The notes beneath the pieces were generated by a model. That model did not search any database, was not told the DNA's origin, and saw only the letters and a list, made by a program, of their open reading frames with translations. Source: Alkalicoccobacillus plakortidis (GTDB taxonomy: Bacteria; Bacillota; Bacilli; Bacillales; Bacillaceae_D). From it: DNA of 64,000 nucleotides. The DNA is taken from NCBI RefSeq assembly GCF_023703085.1, contig NZ_JAMQJY010000003.1, positions 186,001 through 250,000 on the forward strand, written 5' to 3'. Below are positions 46,560 to 57,197 of the stretch, in pieces; the first letter of the stretch is position 1; the number at the start of each line of letters is the position of its first letter. The position numbers and the translations under genes were made by a program.

Positions 46560-47141
46560 CTACTTATTTGAATATCGGTCTTGATTTAATTTCACATACA
46601 AACAAGTATCGCGATAGCTCCGTCCGTCAGTTGATATGCTGTTTTGTTTTAAAACAGCCTCAAGTTCATAACCCAATTTTTCTGGAATTGCACGGCTTTG
46701 TTTATTATCAGGGTCACAATGAATCTCAAGTCGGTGAACACCTAATTCTTGAAAAGCAAAACCTGTAATACCAGCAACTGCCTCTGTCATATATCCTTTT
46801 CCACTATGTCGCGTATCCATCCAATAGCCGATTTCCATACGCGGTACAGACCAATTAATATTGTGAAGCCCTGAAGATCCTACAAATACTCCGGTTTGTT
46901 TATCAAATAAATGCAGACGCAAATCTTTCTTCCGCATATATTGTTCATGCGCGTAACGGACTCCATTCTCTGTTTGCTCAAGTGTGGTCTGATAATGAGC
47001 CCAATGAATCCATGGCAGCATTTCCTTTAGTGAAGCCTGTTGGGCCTCAAACACAGCCTTTCCATCCCCAGGCATCGGTAGCCTGATAAAAAGTCTCTCG
47101 GTCACAAACGATTGTGGAACATTTGGCAGCATCGAAAGCAT
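46560..47141 (-). CDS. RimJ/RimL-type GNAT acetyltransferase
   Basis: 193 residues. The N-terminal segment TERLFIRLPMPGDGKAVFEA, the acetyl-CoA region MDTRHSGKGYMTEAVAGI and LEIHCDPDNKQSRAIPEKLGYELEAVL mark the RimJ/RimL subgroup. I start at the ATG at 47141, preceded by GGGGTGTG. It lies within the sugar locus on the same strand, 53 bases before the Gfo/Idh gene. The substrate may be a protein N-terminus or an amino compound. Confidence 0.85.
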   Translation of the reverse strand: MLSMLPNVPQSFVTERLFIRLPMPGDGKAVFEAQQASLKEMLPWIHWAHYQTTLEQTENGVRYAHEQYMRKKDLRLHLFDKQTGVFVGSSGLHNINWSVPRMEIGYWMDTRHSGKGYMTEAVAGITGFAFQELGVHRLEIHCDPDNKQSRAIPEKLGYELEAVLKQNSISTDGRSYRDTCLYVKLNQDRYSNK

Positions 47142-47235
47142 CTTCACACCCCGTTTCACATCTATACAACAAGTATAAGTGAGCCGGGCAGGTCCTATAC
47201 TACTTAGGGAAAAAAGAAGTGTGTAGAAGCATCAA

Positions 47236-47877
47236 TTAGGTACTAGCAGCAACCATTCTCGCTTGTTTGTCTTCTAATCGAGCAAAGGTTCTAAGCACAA
47301 TCCACATCTGAATGAACCCAAATAAGCTGATGCCAAATAAGAAAATCAGAAGAGGGAATAAAAAGAGAACATGATACACAGTTAAGATAGCTGCTACAAG
47401 ATAGAGCGTACGCAGCGGCATATATAAGCCAATAAAAAAGGATTGCTTTATTGACTCTAGAAGTTTCATCTCAAAATGGACCGTAGCTGGATAGACATAT
47501 AATACGGTTAGAATAAGCAGTGCTGCAATGATAAATAACGCATACTTTATGAGGATCGTCAGCCAGGCAGGCTCTATGATAAAATACGTGATATTTATAT
47601 ATACTATCATGACAACAAGCATCAATGTAAGCGTTAACTTATTACCGCGGACTATATATGTTTTATACTGACGCCAAAAGTTCCGCCAAACGGGTACATC
47701 TGATTCTTTTCTCATCCAACGTCTTAAGACATCGTACATCGCAAGCGTGCTCGGACCAAATCCAAATAAGACCAACCCTACTAAGGTTCCTATCATCCAA
47801 AGCACGTTTAACTTAACAAGAAACATAAAGAATTCTCCTATGGCATAAATCCCACCTGTTAAACTATTCGATTGCAT
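47236..47877 (-). CDS. yesL: YesL/DUF624 membrane protein
   Basis: 213 residues and five to six spans with the DUF624 core: LNVLWMIGTLVGLVLFGFGPSTLAMYDVLRRWM and FWRQYKTYIVRGNKL. The ATG at 47877 follows GGGGAG. YesL-type proteins travel with Lpl/Yes-type carbohydrate ABC importers and hydrolases, as here. Their role is not known, though an assembly or helper function at the importer is often assumed. Confidence 0.87.
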   Translation of the reverse strand: MQSNSLTGGIYAIGEFFMFLVKLNVLWMIGTLVGLVLFGFGPSTLAMYDVLRRWMRKESDVPVWRNFWRQYKTYIVRGNKLTLTLMLVVMIVYINITYFIIEPAWLTILIKYALFIIAALLILTVLYVYPATVHFEMKLLESIKQSFFIGLYMPLRTLYLVAAILTVYHVLFLFPLLIFLFGISLFGFIQMWIVLRTFARLEDKQARMVAAST

Positions 47878-47892
47878 AGCGATGCTCCCCAC

Positions 47893-50239
47893 TTATTCAT
47901 TTGTTAGTACAACTGGCCCAACTAAACCAGATCGTGTAGACAACCCATCCATTTCATTTGCTTTACTGTTTGTAATTTCAAGAACAACGGTATTTACACC
48001 TTCTACTAAAACCCCTTCTGGTATCTCAATCCGGTAAGGAGCCCAAAGCTTATTTCCAATATAGACGTCATTGATCCAAAGCTCCGCAAGTTCAAATACT
48101 TCCCCGGCATCAAGCAGTTTCAGCGTTTCACTGTCCTCTTTGCTTAGGAGTACATCCGATTCATAACGAATGGTTCCAGAAAAATGAGTCCACTTTCCTC
48201 CCCACGTTACCCACGACGATAAAGTTGCTTGGCTGATGTCTTTTCCCGAATATTGCATGTTCCATTCTGTAACTGGTTTACGTACTTGTTCAACTTGTCT
48301 AGAGGGTACATTGCTTGCAACAACATGTGACTCTGACGGCACAAGGATTAAGCTCTCTCTTCTATCCATATGCAGTCGAAATGCGGCATCGTCGAAAGAA
48401 CCAACAGTGGAGACGTCACCTGACCAAGCATTCCATACCTGAAGCGATTGTGCATTTGCCAGCATACATATACCCGAATAAGCTGTTTCTCCTTCATTCA
48501 CGATGAAATAAAATGACTGTCCTTGTTTCTTTACATGTGTCACTCTAATATCAGCGTTTGCCGGGTTTAGCTCAATTGTTTTTTCCAGTTGATCAACTAC
48601 TTGATCTTGAATGACACTGCCACCTTGCTGCTTAAATTGTTCTAAAAGAGACATTGTTTCTTCTTTTACCTGTAGCTCTTTATCTACTAAAATGGTTGTG
48701 TAGGTTTGTTCGCAAATAGATAGAGCTCCACTTTTCATCAATGCCTGGTCCAACAGATCCTCTTCCAAGTAATTGAACTCGATCTGTTGCTGGTACAAAG
48801 GTTTAACAGAACGCGTTGGCAACACACTCTCCGTGCATATGACAGCAAGCTCTGTCTGATTAACCGCATCTGTCATCAGCCAGCTTAGGCGTTTCATATA
48901 GGTTGAAAACTGATTATAAAAGGGCCACCAGCTATTATGCATTCCCACATCAGGCGGACGTTCATGACTTCTTTCTTTACCTGAGATCGAATAATAAAAC
49001 GCATGTGGGCAAAAGAGATTCACCCCTCTGACGGCCAGCCAGTCGATATACCATTTCATATCATCAGCTGTTAAGGTCCAATCTCCATCCTTGCTGCATA
49101 CGCCTAAAAATTCATTTAGATTACGCCTACGTCCATAATGTCTAGCTGCATCTGCACCACATTTAGCCGCTGTTGAATGAGGTCCCTCTAATGCTTTGTT
49201 ATCCTCTGGACCTACCCAACGCCAGACTACATCCTGGCCTGGAATATGAAAATGTTTCAGCAAGCCAATATCAGTGCTTGCAGCCGGGTGCCCCGTCAAA
49301 GCCAAGCTGTTACTCTCGCACCACTTGGCCAGCTGCAAGTAATAGACAGTAGATAATCTGTGATTTACCGCGTTCTCATAGGTGTGTCGAATCCGTTCTG
49401 TTTGCTCCCCTGCATCCAACCAGAAAGCAGCAAGCTCATTCTCACTTCCCCCATGCTGCAAATAATCTTGAAGAAAGTTCTCTGTCCACGGTCTGAGCTC
49501 CTCTGACGCATTTCGCCCGAGGATATCCGGTTCATCTGTAAAAAAAGCCGTTATCGTTGTGCCCATCCATTTTCCTACGTGCTGTTTATATATTTCATGC
49601 GTATGTTGAATAAATGACTGTACAGCGAGAGGATTTAACAAATCAGCTGATGCTTGGTGCCCCTGCTTCTCCATCATCCTCTCCAGCATGTACACCTCGA
49701 ATTGTTCCTTTTGAGGGTTTCTCGATAAATGCAAAAATAGTGCGATCACGGAAACGACCATCATCTAAGTCTTCAAGACTAAGTATCTCCATTTCATTTA
49801 AGGGAATCACATGACCCTGCGTCTTGACTGCTTGAAGGGAAACAAGCCTTTCATCTGACTGTAAATCAAGAGATGCACCTGGATCTAATTGGACCATCTG
49901 AAGACCCCTACTTGCAAAAGCAGGCTGATCCCTGACCACTCGGCCATGAGCAGAACCTGATGGATACATCGCTTCGTCATATAACATCACAGTCATATGA
50001 AGACAGCTCGCTTCAGACACGGCCGTTTTAACATACGACATAAATTCTTCAGATAAGTACTCAATATCGGTTGGCAGGCCTAATCGCGGATGTATGACAA
50101 AACCTTCAACACCCTTTTGATAAAACGCATGAATTTGTCTTTTTATTTCTGTATGTGTGAGTCTATCATTCCAAAACCAAAAGGGAACGGGTGTGTACTC
50201 AATAGAAGGGTTAAGGAATTGCTCTCTTAAGCTTTGCAA
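47893..50239 (-). pseudogene. Alpha-L-rhamnosidase-like glycoside hydrolase (GH106-related), +1 frameshift
   Basis: The first part has PVPFWFWNDRLTHTEIKRQI, GFVIHPRLGL, and YDEAMYPSGSAHGRVV. The second has TDEPDILGR, ALTGHPAASTDIG, VNLFCPHAFYYSISG and a C-terminal jelly-roll-like domain. The joint is CCAAGC on the coding strand (plus GCTTGG, 49652-49657); dropping one A gives GAPASADLLNPLAV and about 781 residues. The start is TTG at 50239 with GGAGG upstream. There is no signal peptide, so it cleaves imported sugar. Family assignment is by visible motifs only. Confidence 0.8.
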
Positions 50240-50265
50240 AATCGTTCCTCCACTCGTAGGTGATT

Positions 50266-52581
50266 TTAACCATGTTTTTTTCGATATTCACTCGGAGACA
50301 GACACGCATTTTTCTTAAAAATCCGATTGAAATAGCTATGGCGATATCCTACCTGTTCAGCTACTTCATGTATTTTCATTGTTGTGCCACTTAAAAGTTG
50401 TTTTGACTTATCTATTCGTAATTCTGTTAAATAATCTATAAACTTTACACCCGTCATTTTTTTGAAGCTCCGACTTAACGTATGAGCATTTGTTCCAAAC
50501 ATCTCTGCACAATGATCTAGTGAAATATCATTCATATATGAATTCTTAAGATAGTTAATCACTGATTCTACCAGGCGTTTTGCTTCTAGATTCACTCGTT
50601 CCTTTAAGTGCGCCAGATACGGATCGATGACCTCAACCTCCATCCAATTCAACATTCTCACTGGTTCTTTAATCAGACTAAGCTCTGCATAGAGATTTCG
50701 ATTCGCATACACGTCATCTAACTGGATATCCGACAGTAACATCTCATCCTGGATTCTGCTGAACAACTGTAGCATCCCCATTTGAATGTTCTCCCACGTC
50801 TTGGCACTAGCCACCAACTGATTAAGAAAAAGCTCTAGATGATTATGAACTTGAAGGTTCTCCCCATTTCGAATAGCCTGAATGACTTCACGTTCAACTT
50901 CAAATGGATACATGCCATGGCTGCGGTTGCCTCTTTGTTGCACCTCTTCTAAAAACAAAACTTGATTTTGGTTCTTAAAACGACGTTGATATTTTCCTTG
51001 TCTCGTTTCTTCAAAAAGGGCATGAATTCGCTTAACGTGAGAAGTCCCTTCACTCACAGTAATAATTAATTGCATGTGTAATAAACGATTAATAATAGCG
51101 GTCACTTCTTGAACAAATTCTTTGATAAAAGCAGAATCCTCTTCCTCTTCAATTAAAAATAGACTAACTGACAGATCATAATTATCTAAAACACTGTACT
51201 GTTGAAAATACTTTTCACACAGCTCTTCGACAACATTCTGAATCGAAAATGTGATTAAACTATCGTCACTCGTAATCAGGCTCTGATTTGATTTTCCGGT
51301 ACCACTTGCTTGAATATCAATCACTCTGAATGTTCGATTTGTAACCTTCCATCCGTAGTTTTCCATTCTATTTGTCAACTGCTGCTCATTCTGCTGATAA
51401 AGATAACCTTGACTCATTTGAATTAAAAAGCTTTTTTGCAGCTGTGGTGTTTCTGATTTTAATCGGACCTTTAAACGCTGACGTTCTTGATAAAGTTGTG
51501 TGAAACCTTCCTCAATGAGACTAAACTCCCCTTTTGTTTTTTCAGCCTCAACTTCTTGGTACTCCTCTTGTACTTTTTCAATTAATTGTTCTACTGGTCG
51601 ATAGATTTTCTTGGAACCAAACCACGTTAATACAAGTGCAATTCCGAGTCCTGATACTGATATAGCCACAATACTCTTTGAAACTAGTTCAATTGGCGCT
51701 GTAATCGCCGATAAGGGAGTGGCAGACACATATGTCCAGCTATCATTCACTCGTTCAAGCACCCCATAAGATACCGAATAGCTGTCACCTTGATAAACAT
51801 ATTCAAATGACCCCTCTTGATTTTCAAACTGAATCACTTCATTTTTTAAAGCGCTTACAAAATAATTCTGCTCTAAAGAGACCGTTGGCAGAATGATCTG
51901 CTTCTGACCATTTATCAAAAAGGTCGTCCCATGATCGTACGGTTTTAAGGTTTGTAAAAGCTGTCCAAACTTCTCTTGATCCAATGCGACATTTAATGAT
52001 CCAAAGGGCACTTGGCTAGAACCAGGTATCGCATGGCTTAGTATCATGCTCTCTCCGTCTGCACCCGTATGATTATCGAGTTGTTCCCACCCGAGTGAAT
52101 AACCACGGCTGAGAGATGGTTGGTATAACGAATAATCAACAGCCTTCACTTCGCTATAATATGGACTAAAGAGCAATGGCTGATTGTCTTTATTTAAATA
52201 GAGCTCTACTTTTTTTATTAGAGGATGACTTGCTTGGAGTACAGTAAGCATCTGCATCATATCTCGCGTTTCCGTTACATCTCGTAAAAAATTACGATCA
52301 ATTAATTCTGGTCCAAACCGCTTCTCAAACGCCCAATAAGATAGAGACATTTCTAAATAATCTAGTTGATCATTTATAATTTCAGCTTTTTCTGCTATTT
52401 GATTATTATGTCTCTCTCTTAATTCATCCTTTACCTCATTGACTCCAAACCACTGAATACCTACTCCAGAGATGACACCTGGAATAAAAGCGATAAAGAG
52501 GATTAACAAAAAGTTTTTGCGAAAGTATTCACGACTCCAGCCCGTTTGTACTCTTTTGATTAGTCCCAACTCTATTCCCAC
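50266..52581 (-). CDS. AraC-family membrane sensor-regulator
   Basis: 771 residues. Two spans (about 24-46 and 293-315) flank an extracellular sensor domain. A cytosolic region follows, then a C-terminal double helix-turn-helix (ISLDHCAEMFGTNAHTLSRSFKKMTGVKFIDYL and IHEVAEQVGYRHSYFNRIFKKN). One-component regulators of this build (YesS type) control Lpl/Yes-type sugar importers. It sits between the importer and hydrolase genes, 26 bases upstream of the latter. Confidence 0.87.
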   Translation of the reverse strand: MGIELGLIKRVQTGWSREYFRKNFLLILFIAFIPGVISGVGIQWFGVNEVKDELRERHNNQIAEKAEIINDQLDYLEMSLSYWAFEKRFGPELIDRNFLRDVTETRDMMQMLTVLQASHPLIKKVELYLNKDNQPLLFSPYYSEVKAVDYSLYQPSLSRGYSLGWEQLDNHTGADGESMILSHAIPGSSQVPFGSLNVALDQEKFGQLLQTLKPYDHGTTFLINGQKQIILPTVSLEQNYFVSALKNEVIQFENQEGSFEYVYQGDSYSVSYGVLERVNDSWTYVSATPLSAITAPIELVSKSIVAISVSGLGIALVLTWFGSKKIYRPVEQLIEKVQEEYQEVEAEKTKGEFSLIEEGFTQLYQERQRLKVRLKSETPQLQKSFLIQMSQGYLYQQNEQQLTNRMENYGWKVTNRTFRVIDIQASGTGKSNQSLITSDDSLITFSIQNVVEELCEKYFQQYSVLDNYDLSVSLFLIEEEEDSAFIKEFVQEVTAIINRLLHMQLIITVSEGTSHVKRIHALFEETRQGKYQRRFKNQNQVLFLEEVQQRGNRSHGMYPFEVEREVIQAIRNGENLQVHNHLELFLNQLVASAKTWENIQMGMLQLFSRIQDEMLLSDIQLDDVYANRNLYAELSLIKEPVRMLNWMEVEVIDPYLAHLKERVNLEAKRLVESVINYLKNSYMNDISLDHCAEMFGTNAHTLSRSFKKMTGVKFIDYLTELRIDKSKQLLSGTTMKIHEVAEQVGYRHSYFNRIFKKNACLSPSEYRKKHG

Positions 52582-52684
52582 CTCTCTAGCTACAGCTTAA
52601 AGAATCAGATAATTCTATACTATAGCAAGAGAGATTAAGAAAGAAGTCTTTTTTCACTATTTTTCCAATTTAATTGGTATTCAT

Positions 52685-53560
52685 TTAGCCTTTTACAGAT
52701 CCAATCAATATTCCTTTAGCAAAATGCTTTTGAAGGAATGGGTAGAAGAGCAGAATCGGAAGTGTCGCAACAACGATTACTGCTAGCTTTAACGTTTCTG
52801 CTGGTGGCTCTGCAAAAGCAGTATCCACTTCACCACCGAGCCTGGTTTCAGCAACATTCATAATTTGCTGCAATAAAAGCTGGACCGGCCACTTGCTACT
52901 GTCACTGATATAGAGTAATGCTTGAAAGAAGTCGTTCCAATAAAACACAGCGTAAAATAATGTAAAGGTTGCTATCACAGGCTTTGAAAGAGGTAAAATA
53001 ATCCTCCAAAAGATTCCGATCTCGGAGCAACCATCAATTTTAGCGGACTCTTCAAGCTCGTTAGGCAGCATTTGAAAGAAGTTTTTCACAATAATTAAAT
53101 AGAATGGATTGATAGCCAGTGGTAGTATTAGCGCCCACAAAGAGTCAAGCAATCCAAGTGACCTCACAACCATATAAGTTGGTACCATACCTCCACTAAA
53201 AACCATCGTGAAAATAATCATATTTAACAATAGGTTTCTGCCAATTAGCCCTTTCCTAGAAAGAGGATATGCCATTGTCATTGTCAGAAACAAACTAACA
53301 ATCGTACCGCCAATTGTCACGAGTACAGACACACCTATACTGCGAACGAATGTAGTAGTTGAGAAGACATATTCATATGCATTTAATGAAAAGGTATTCG
53401 GCCAGATAAAAAATGATCGTTCCACTACTTCCGATTCCGTTGCAAATGAACCGGCTATAATATAAACAAACGGCAAAAACGTGACTAAAGCAATAACTAA
53501 CAAGATGATGTGATTAAACACATCGAATACTCGTCCAGCTGGTGTATTATGAATCTTCAC
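52685..53560 (-). CDS. Carbohydrate ABC importer permease (LplC/YtcP type)
   Basis: 291 residues and six spans. The EAA loop is ELEESAKIDGCSEIGIFWRIILPLSKPVIATFTLF. The C-terminus ends AKGILIGSVKG, as in LplC homologues. It begins 18 bases after the other permease. With that subunit and the binding protein it forms the importer; the ATPase (MsmX type) is not here, as is usual for this family. Confidence 0.88.
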   Translation of the reverse strand: MKIHNTPAGRVFDVFNHIILLVIALVTFLPFVYIIAGSFATESEVVERSFFIWPNTFSLNAYEYVFSTTTFVRSIGVSVLVTIGGTIVSLFLTMTMAYPLSRKGLIGRNLLLNMIIFTMVFSGGMVPTYMVVRSLGLLDSLWALILPLAINPFYLIIVKNFFQMLPNELEESAKIDGCSEIGIFWRIILPLSKPVIATFTLFYAVFYWNDFFQALLYISDSSKWPVQLLLQQIMNVAETRLGGEVDTAFAEPPAETLKLAVIVVATLPILLFYPFLQKHFAKGILIGSVKG

Positions 53561-53578
53561 CTGTTGTTCCTCCCCTTT

Positions 53579-54539
53579 CTAGAAAATACCGCCCTGGCCA
53601 AATCGTTTAGCTAAATGATTGGCACCAAAAATCAAAATGATTCCAACTACCGCTTTAAACAACCCAACTGCGGTGCTATAACTAAAGGCTCCTTGAGTAA
53701 TCCCCATAAAGTACACATACGTATCAAATACATCAGCTACATCTCGGTTTAGAGAATTTGTCATCAAATAGATTTGCTTGGAAACCTTGATCAAGGAAGT
53801 TTCCTAGCCTTAGAATTAAGAGAATGACAATCGTACTACGAAGTGCAGGAAGGGTTACATGCCACATCCGTCTAAATCTGCCTGCCCCATCAACAATGGC
53901 TGCCTCATACTGCTCCTGGCTAACTCCCGCTAGTGCAGCAAGAAAAATAACAGTTCCCCATCCGCTTTCTTTCCAGATAATCTGAGCAATAATCATTGGT
54001 CGGAACCAGTCAGGTGAAGAAAAAATGAGATCTGACTTCCAGTAAACCGTTCAACCAGTTCATTCACAATACCGCCACTTGTTGTTAGAAACACATACGA
54101 GATACTCGCAATGATAACCCATGACATAAAGTGAGGGACATAAACAAGTGTTTGAATGGTCCTTTTGTATAAGGAAAGCCTAATTTCATTAAGCATTAAT
54201 GCTAATAAAATGGGTGCAGGAAAAAAGAAAATCAAATCATAAACGGCGAGCAGCAATGTATTTCTCAGTAACCTGACAAAGTCTGGATCACTAAAAAATC
54301 GCTTGGAAATGTTCAATTCCTACCCATTCACTGCCCCAAAACCCTAAAAACGGAGAATAGTTTTGAAAGGCCAATAATACGCCCCACATTGGTAGAATTT
54401 TAAAAACAAGAAAATAAAGTACACCAGGTAATACAAGCACGTACATCCACTTATCACGTAATATTTTTTGAAACTTTGACTGCTTAGGTCTAGTATTTAA
54501 AATGCTTTCTATAGCTGATTCACTTTTTTGACTTTCCAT
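53579..54539 (-). pseudogene. Carbohydrate ABC importer permease (LplB type) with three apparent frameshifts
   Basis: Four consecutive overlapping frames together give a complete LplB-type permease. The order is WMYVLVLPGVLYFLVFKILPMWGVLLAFQNYSP, then FFSDPDFVRLLRNTLLLAVYDL, then the EAA loop QEQYEAAIVDGAGRFRRMWHVTLPALRST, then IYLMTNSLNRDVADVFDTYVY. The breaks are T6 runs that should be T7 (plus-strand A runs at 54293-54298 and 54020-54025) and CCAAGC (53776-53781). The ATG at 54539 follows GGAGGTGG. Three breaks in under 1 kb of otherwise conserved sequence argue for read errors. Confidence 0.83.
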
Positions 54540-54621
54540 TGATCCACCTCCATTAATCCACGTTATAGAAATAGGAAAGAGCACAGACCGGCTTTACGAA
54601 GCTGTGCCCTTAGATGAACTG

Positions 54622-56139
54622 TTATTCCTTACTTGACTGAGCTTCAGCATAGAGCTCATTTATTTCTTTTACGTAATCTCCTCCTCCAGAACTCATCCAT
54701 GTATCAATTGCCTCATCAAAACCTGCATCGTCTAGCTCACCGATAATATACTTAATCCGTGCATCTCCGATGATATTATCGAGCTGCTGACCTCGTTGTG
54801 CGTAGATTTTAGACACAAGCGGATAAGCAGGGTCTGGCTGAACAATTGCTTCATTCTCATCCATGACTTGTTGCGAACGAGCTTGTAAAGCTGTTTCCTC
54901 TGGCTTATGGAACTTTTCTTCAGGAAGGTACATTTGCATTTGGTTTAACGATTGAAATTCTTGTTTCAAACTTTCATCCTCAAGTGTAAGGTCCGTAAAT
55001 ACACCGTTGTCTAATTCATAGTGACGACCTTCAATTCCATTCATAGCAAGGATTTGACCTTCTTCCGAATTCAGATCATTTAGGAACGAAAGCACTTCTT
55101 TTAACTCTTCTTCTGTCTTCACAGAAGTGGTTGAGATTGAGAACACACTATGATATCCAGTCGTTGGTTTTGTAACCAAACCGTGGTCACCACTAACCGC
55201 ACCAAATACATCAAGCACGTCATCTAATTCAGGATCTTTTTCCACCATTCCTTTTTGAATCCGTCCTGATGTATCTGCCACATCAACAATGATTCCAACT
55301 TCTCCGTTTATCATTGGATTGGTCCATTGCGTAGGATCCATAATAGCAAAATCCTCATTAATTAGTCCTTCATCATAAATCTGATTAAACCAAACAAGCG
55401 CTTCACGGTACTCATCCGTTGTAAAATCAGGAATTAATTCTCCATTATCATCAAAGCCCCATTTATTAGGTGCACCAAACCACATTTGCATGATATTCCA
55501 AGGTTCTTCATGCTCGGAAATTGCCATTCCGTACGTATCATCTTCTCCATTACCGTCCGGATCATCTTCGGTAAACGCTTTCAAAATTGCGTGAAAGTCT
55601 TCAATTGTCTCTGGCATTTCCATACCAACATTCTCAAGCCAATCTTTCCTAATAACTGCGGCGTTTCTACCTAATGGTCTGGCTCTCGGAATTCCGTAGA
55701 CCCGACCGTCTATGGATACATTTTCTTTAACAATGTCATTTATCTGTAGGTTTTCATAATCACCCAAATAATCTGTAAGATCCCAAAAAGCTCCGTCTCT
55801 CACAGCACTGATATAGCTTGGACTTTTATCACCAAGCATGACATGCGGAAGGTTACCAGAAGCTAGGGTCACGTTAAAACGATCACCATATGTGGTAGAA
55901 GGAATAAATAATAGGTTGATCTTTTTACCTGTTAACTCCTCTAGTTCTTTGACAACAGGGCTATCATTTTGTGTAGGATCTGGCTCATAACTCATCGTCA
56001 TGACGTCAATTGAATCAAGTGATGAGCCTGATTCTCCATCACTACCTGAACTCCCCTCTTCACTACATCCAACAAGGAGCAACATTCCTGCACTTAATAA
56101 GGACAAGCCTACTTTGGTTTTAGCATTCTTTATCTTCAT
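54622..56139 (-). CDS. Carbohydrate ABC importer binding lipoprotein (LplA type)
   Basis: 505 residues. The lipobox is LLVGC (Cys about 25), followed by a Ser/Gly/Glu linker and a large binding domain with YGDRFNVTLASGNLPHVML and DGRVYGIPRARPLGRN. The length fits LplA/YtcQ-type proteins of about 500 residues. It is the first gene of the importer unit. It delivers an oligosaccharide to the two permeases downstream. Confidence 0.88.
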   Translation of the reverse strand: MKIKNAKTKVGLSLLSAGMLLLVGCSEEGSSGSDGESGSSLDSIDVMTMSYEPDPTQNDSPVVKELEELTGKKINLLFIPSTTYGDRFNVTLASGNLPHVMLGDKSPSYISAVRDGAFWDLTDYLGDYENLQINDIVKENVSIDGRVYGIPRARPLGRNAAVIRKDWLENVGMEMPETIEDFHAILKAFTEDDPDGNGEDDTYGMAISEHEEPWNIMQMWFGAPNKWGFDDNGELIPDFTTDEYREALVWFNQIYDEGLINEDFAIMDPTQWTNPMINGEVGIIVDVADTSGRIQKGMVEKDPELDDVLDVFGAVSGDHGLVTKPTTGYHSVFSISTTSVKTEEELKEVLSFLNDLNSEEGQILAMNGIEGRHYELDNGVFTDLTLEDESLKQEFQSLNQMQMYLPEEKFHKPEETALQARSQQVMDENEAIVQPDPAYPLVSKIYAQRGQQLDNIIGDARIKYIIGELDDAGFDEAIDTWMSSGGGDYVKEINELYAEAQSSKE

Positions 56140-56315
56140 ATCCCAAACTTCCCCCTCTCATATTCGCAGCCTCTTTCCCCTCTGCCCTTTAAATATAATT
56201 TCCAATAACCTTACAGACAATAGCTATTTTTCGCTCTTACAAACCCTAGTATAACAGTACTTTCAGCTTATCCTTATACTTTATTACACATTAATACTTT
56301 TTTGACCAACGACAA

Positions 56316-56347
56316 AAAAGCCTCCTGTAAGTGGAACAGAAAGCCTT
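56316..56347 (-). terminator. Probable intrinsic terminator of the DUF3006 gene
   Basis: A hairpin with wobble pairs (AGGCTTTCTGT with ACAGGAGGCTT on the minus strand) and a T run, directly after the stop. Confidence 0.6.
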
Positions 56348-56610
56348 TATTTAGAGCGTCTTTTCATCTTTTTCATCTCTCGAAGCTTATCCATTTTGCT
56401 TTGAATGCGATTAGACGCTTCCAGTGTCGCCTCCTCATCCAAAGTAGCAGAAGAAATAACTCCATCTTCTAAAACAATAAGCAAATGGCTACCTTCCTTA
56501 ACCTCATTTGGAAGTATGTTGCGACTTACGTTATACTCCTTTTCACTTTGGCCAACCAGCAATACAGCAAGATCTTGATCCTCAAAGCGATCGATCACGG
56601 CCTTCTCCAA
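56347..56610 (-). CDS. DUF3006 protein
   Basis: 87 residues with the DUF3006 pattern: AVIDRFEDQDLAVLLVGQ, LPNEVKEGSHLLIVLEDG and a C-terminal coiled, basic helix. The start is TTG at 56610, with AGAGGTG five bases upstream. It begins 16 bases after the DUF4385 gene, so the two are probably co-transcribed. The family often accompanies MBL-type nucleases elsewhere; none is adjacent here. Function unknown. Confidence 0.8.
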   Translation of the reverse strand: MEKAVIDRFEDQDLAVLLVGQSEKEYNVSRNILPNEVKEGSHLLIVLEDGVISSATLDEEATLEASNRIQSKMDKLREMKKMKRRSK

Positions 56611-56626
56611 ATCCGCACCTCTTTCC

Positions 56627-57073
56627 TTATCCGAATTTTTTTTGATGTGCTTTTTTCTTTTCTAAGTATTCTTCATCCTCACGAACCAGAATCCACTTTT
56701 CTTGAAAGATTTCTGCAGACCGTGCTTTTGTTTCATCAATATCTCGTTCATTTATGTCGCCATCTTTGTTGTATTTTTTGCCTCCTGGATAATTCGCATA
56801 ACGACGAGCACGTGTATAACCCATCTGCAAAAATTTACGAGCCATATCCATTCCAACAAAATCATCCTGCTTTTTGTATGTACAAAACTGCTCATATATT
56901 GTATCTGCTGATTCCTTTGCAATATCCGGAGTCTTAAAACGCCAATTAGGTAAAATCTCTGCCTTATATGGCTCAACCATCAAGACTCCTTGTTCACCTC
57001 GACCAACTTTATATTTGTGAGGCTCTTTACGAAAATCCGTATTTTCAAAATCAATCGTATCATAATAACCCAT
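56627..57073 (-). CDS. DUF4385 protein
   Basis: 148 residues with the family core YKVGRGEQGVLMVEPYKAEILPNWRF, then VGMDMARKFLQMGYTRARRYANYPGGKKY. The ATG at 57073 follows GAGGTGAGG; an upstream extension has no family similarity. Function is unknown. It is in a two-gene unit with DUF3006. Confidence 0.85.
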   Translation of the reverse strand: MGYYDTIDFENTDFRKEPHKYKVGRGEQGVLMVEPYKAEILPNWRFKTPDIAKESADTIYEQFCTYKKQDDFVGMDMARKFLQMGYTRARRYANYPGGKKYNKDGDINERDIDETKARSAEIFQEKWILVREDEEYLEKKKAHQKKFG

Positions 57074-57197
57074 CTTCCTCACCTCTATTAGTAAAGTACC
57101 CCACTCAGTAAACATCCACACTTCATTTGTAGAACTGGCAAACAAGCGTATGTTGTTTTATAGTATGAGAAGAAACATAAACAAAGAGGTGACCACC

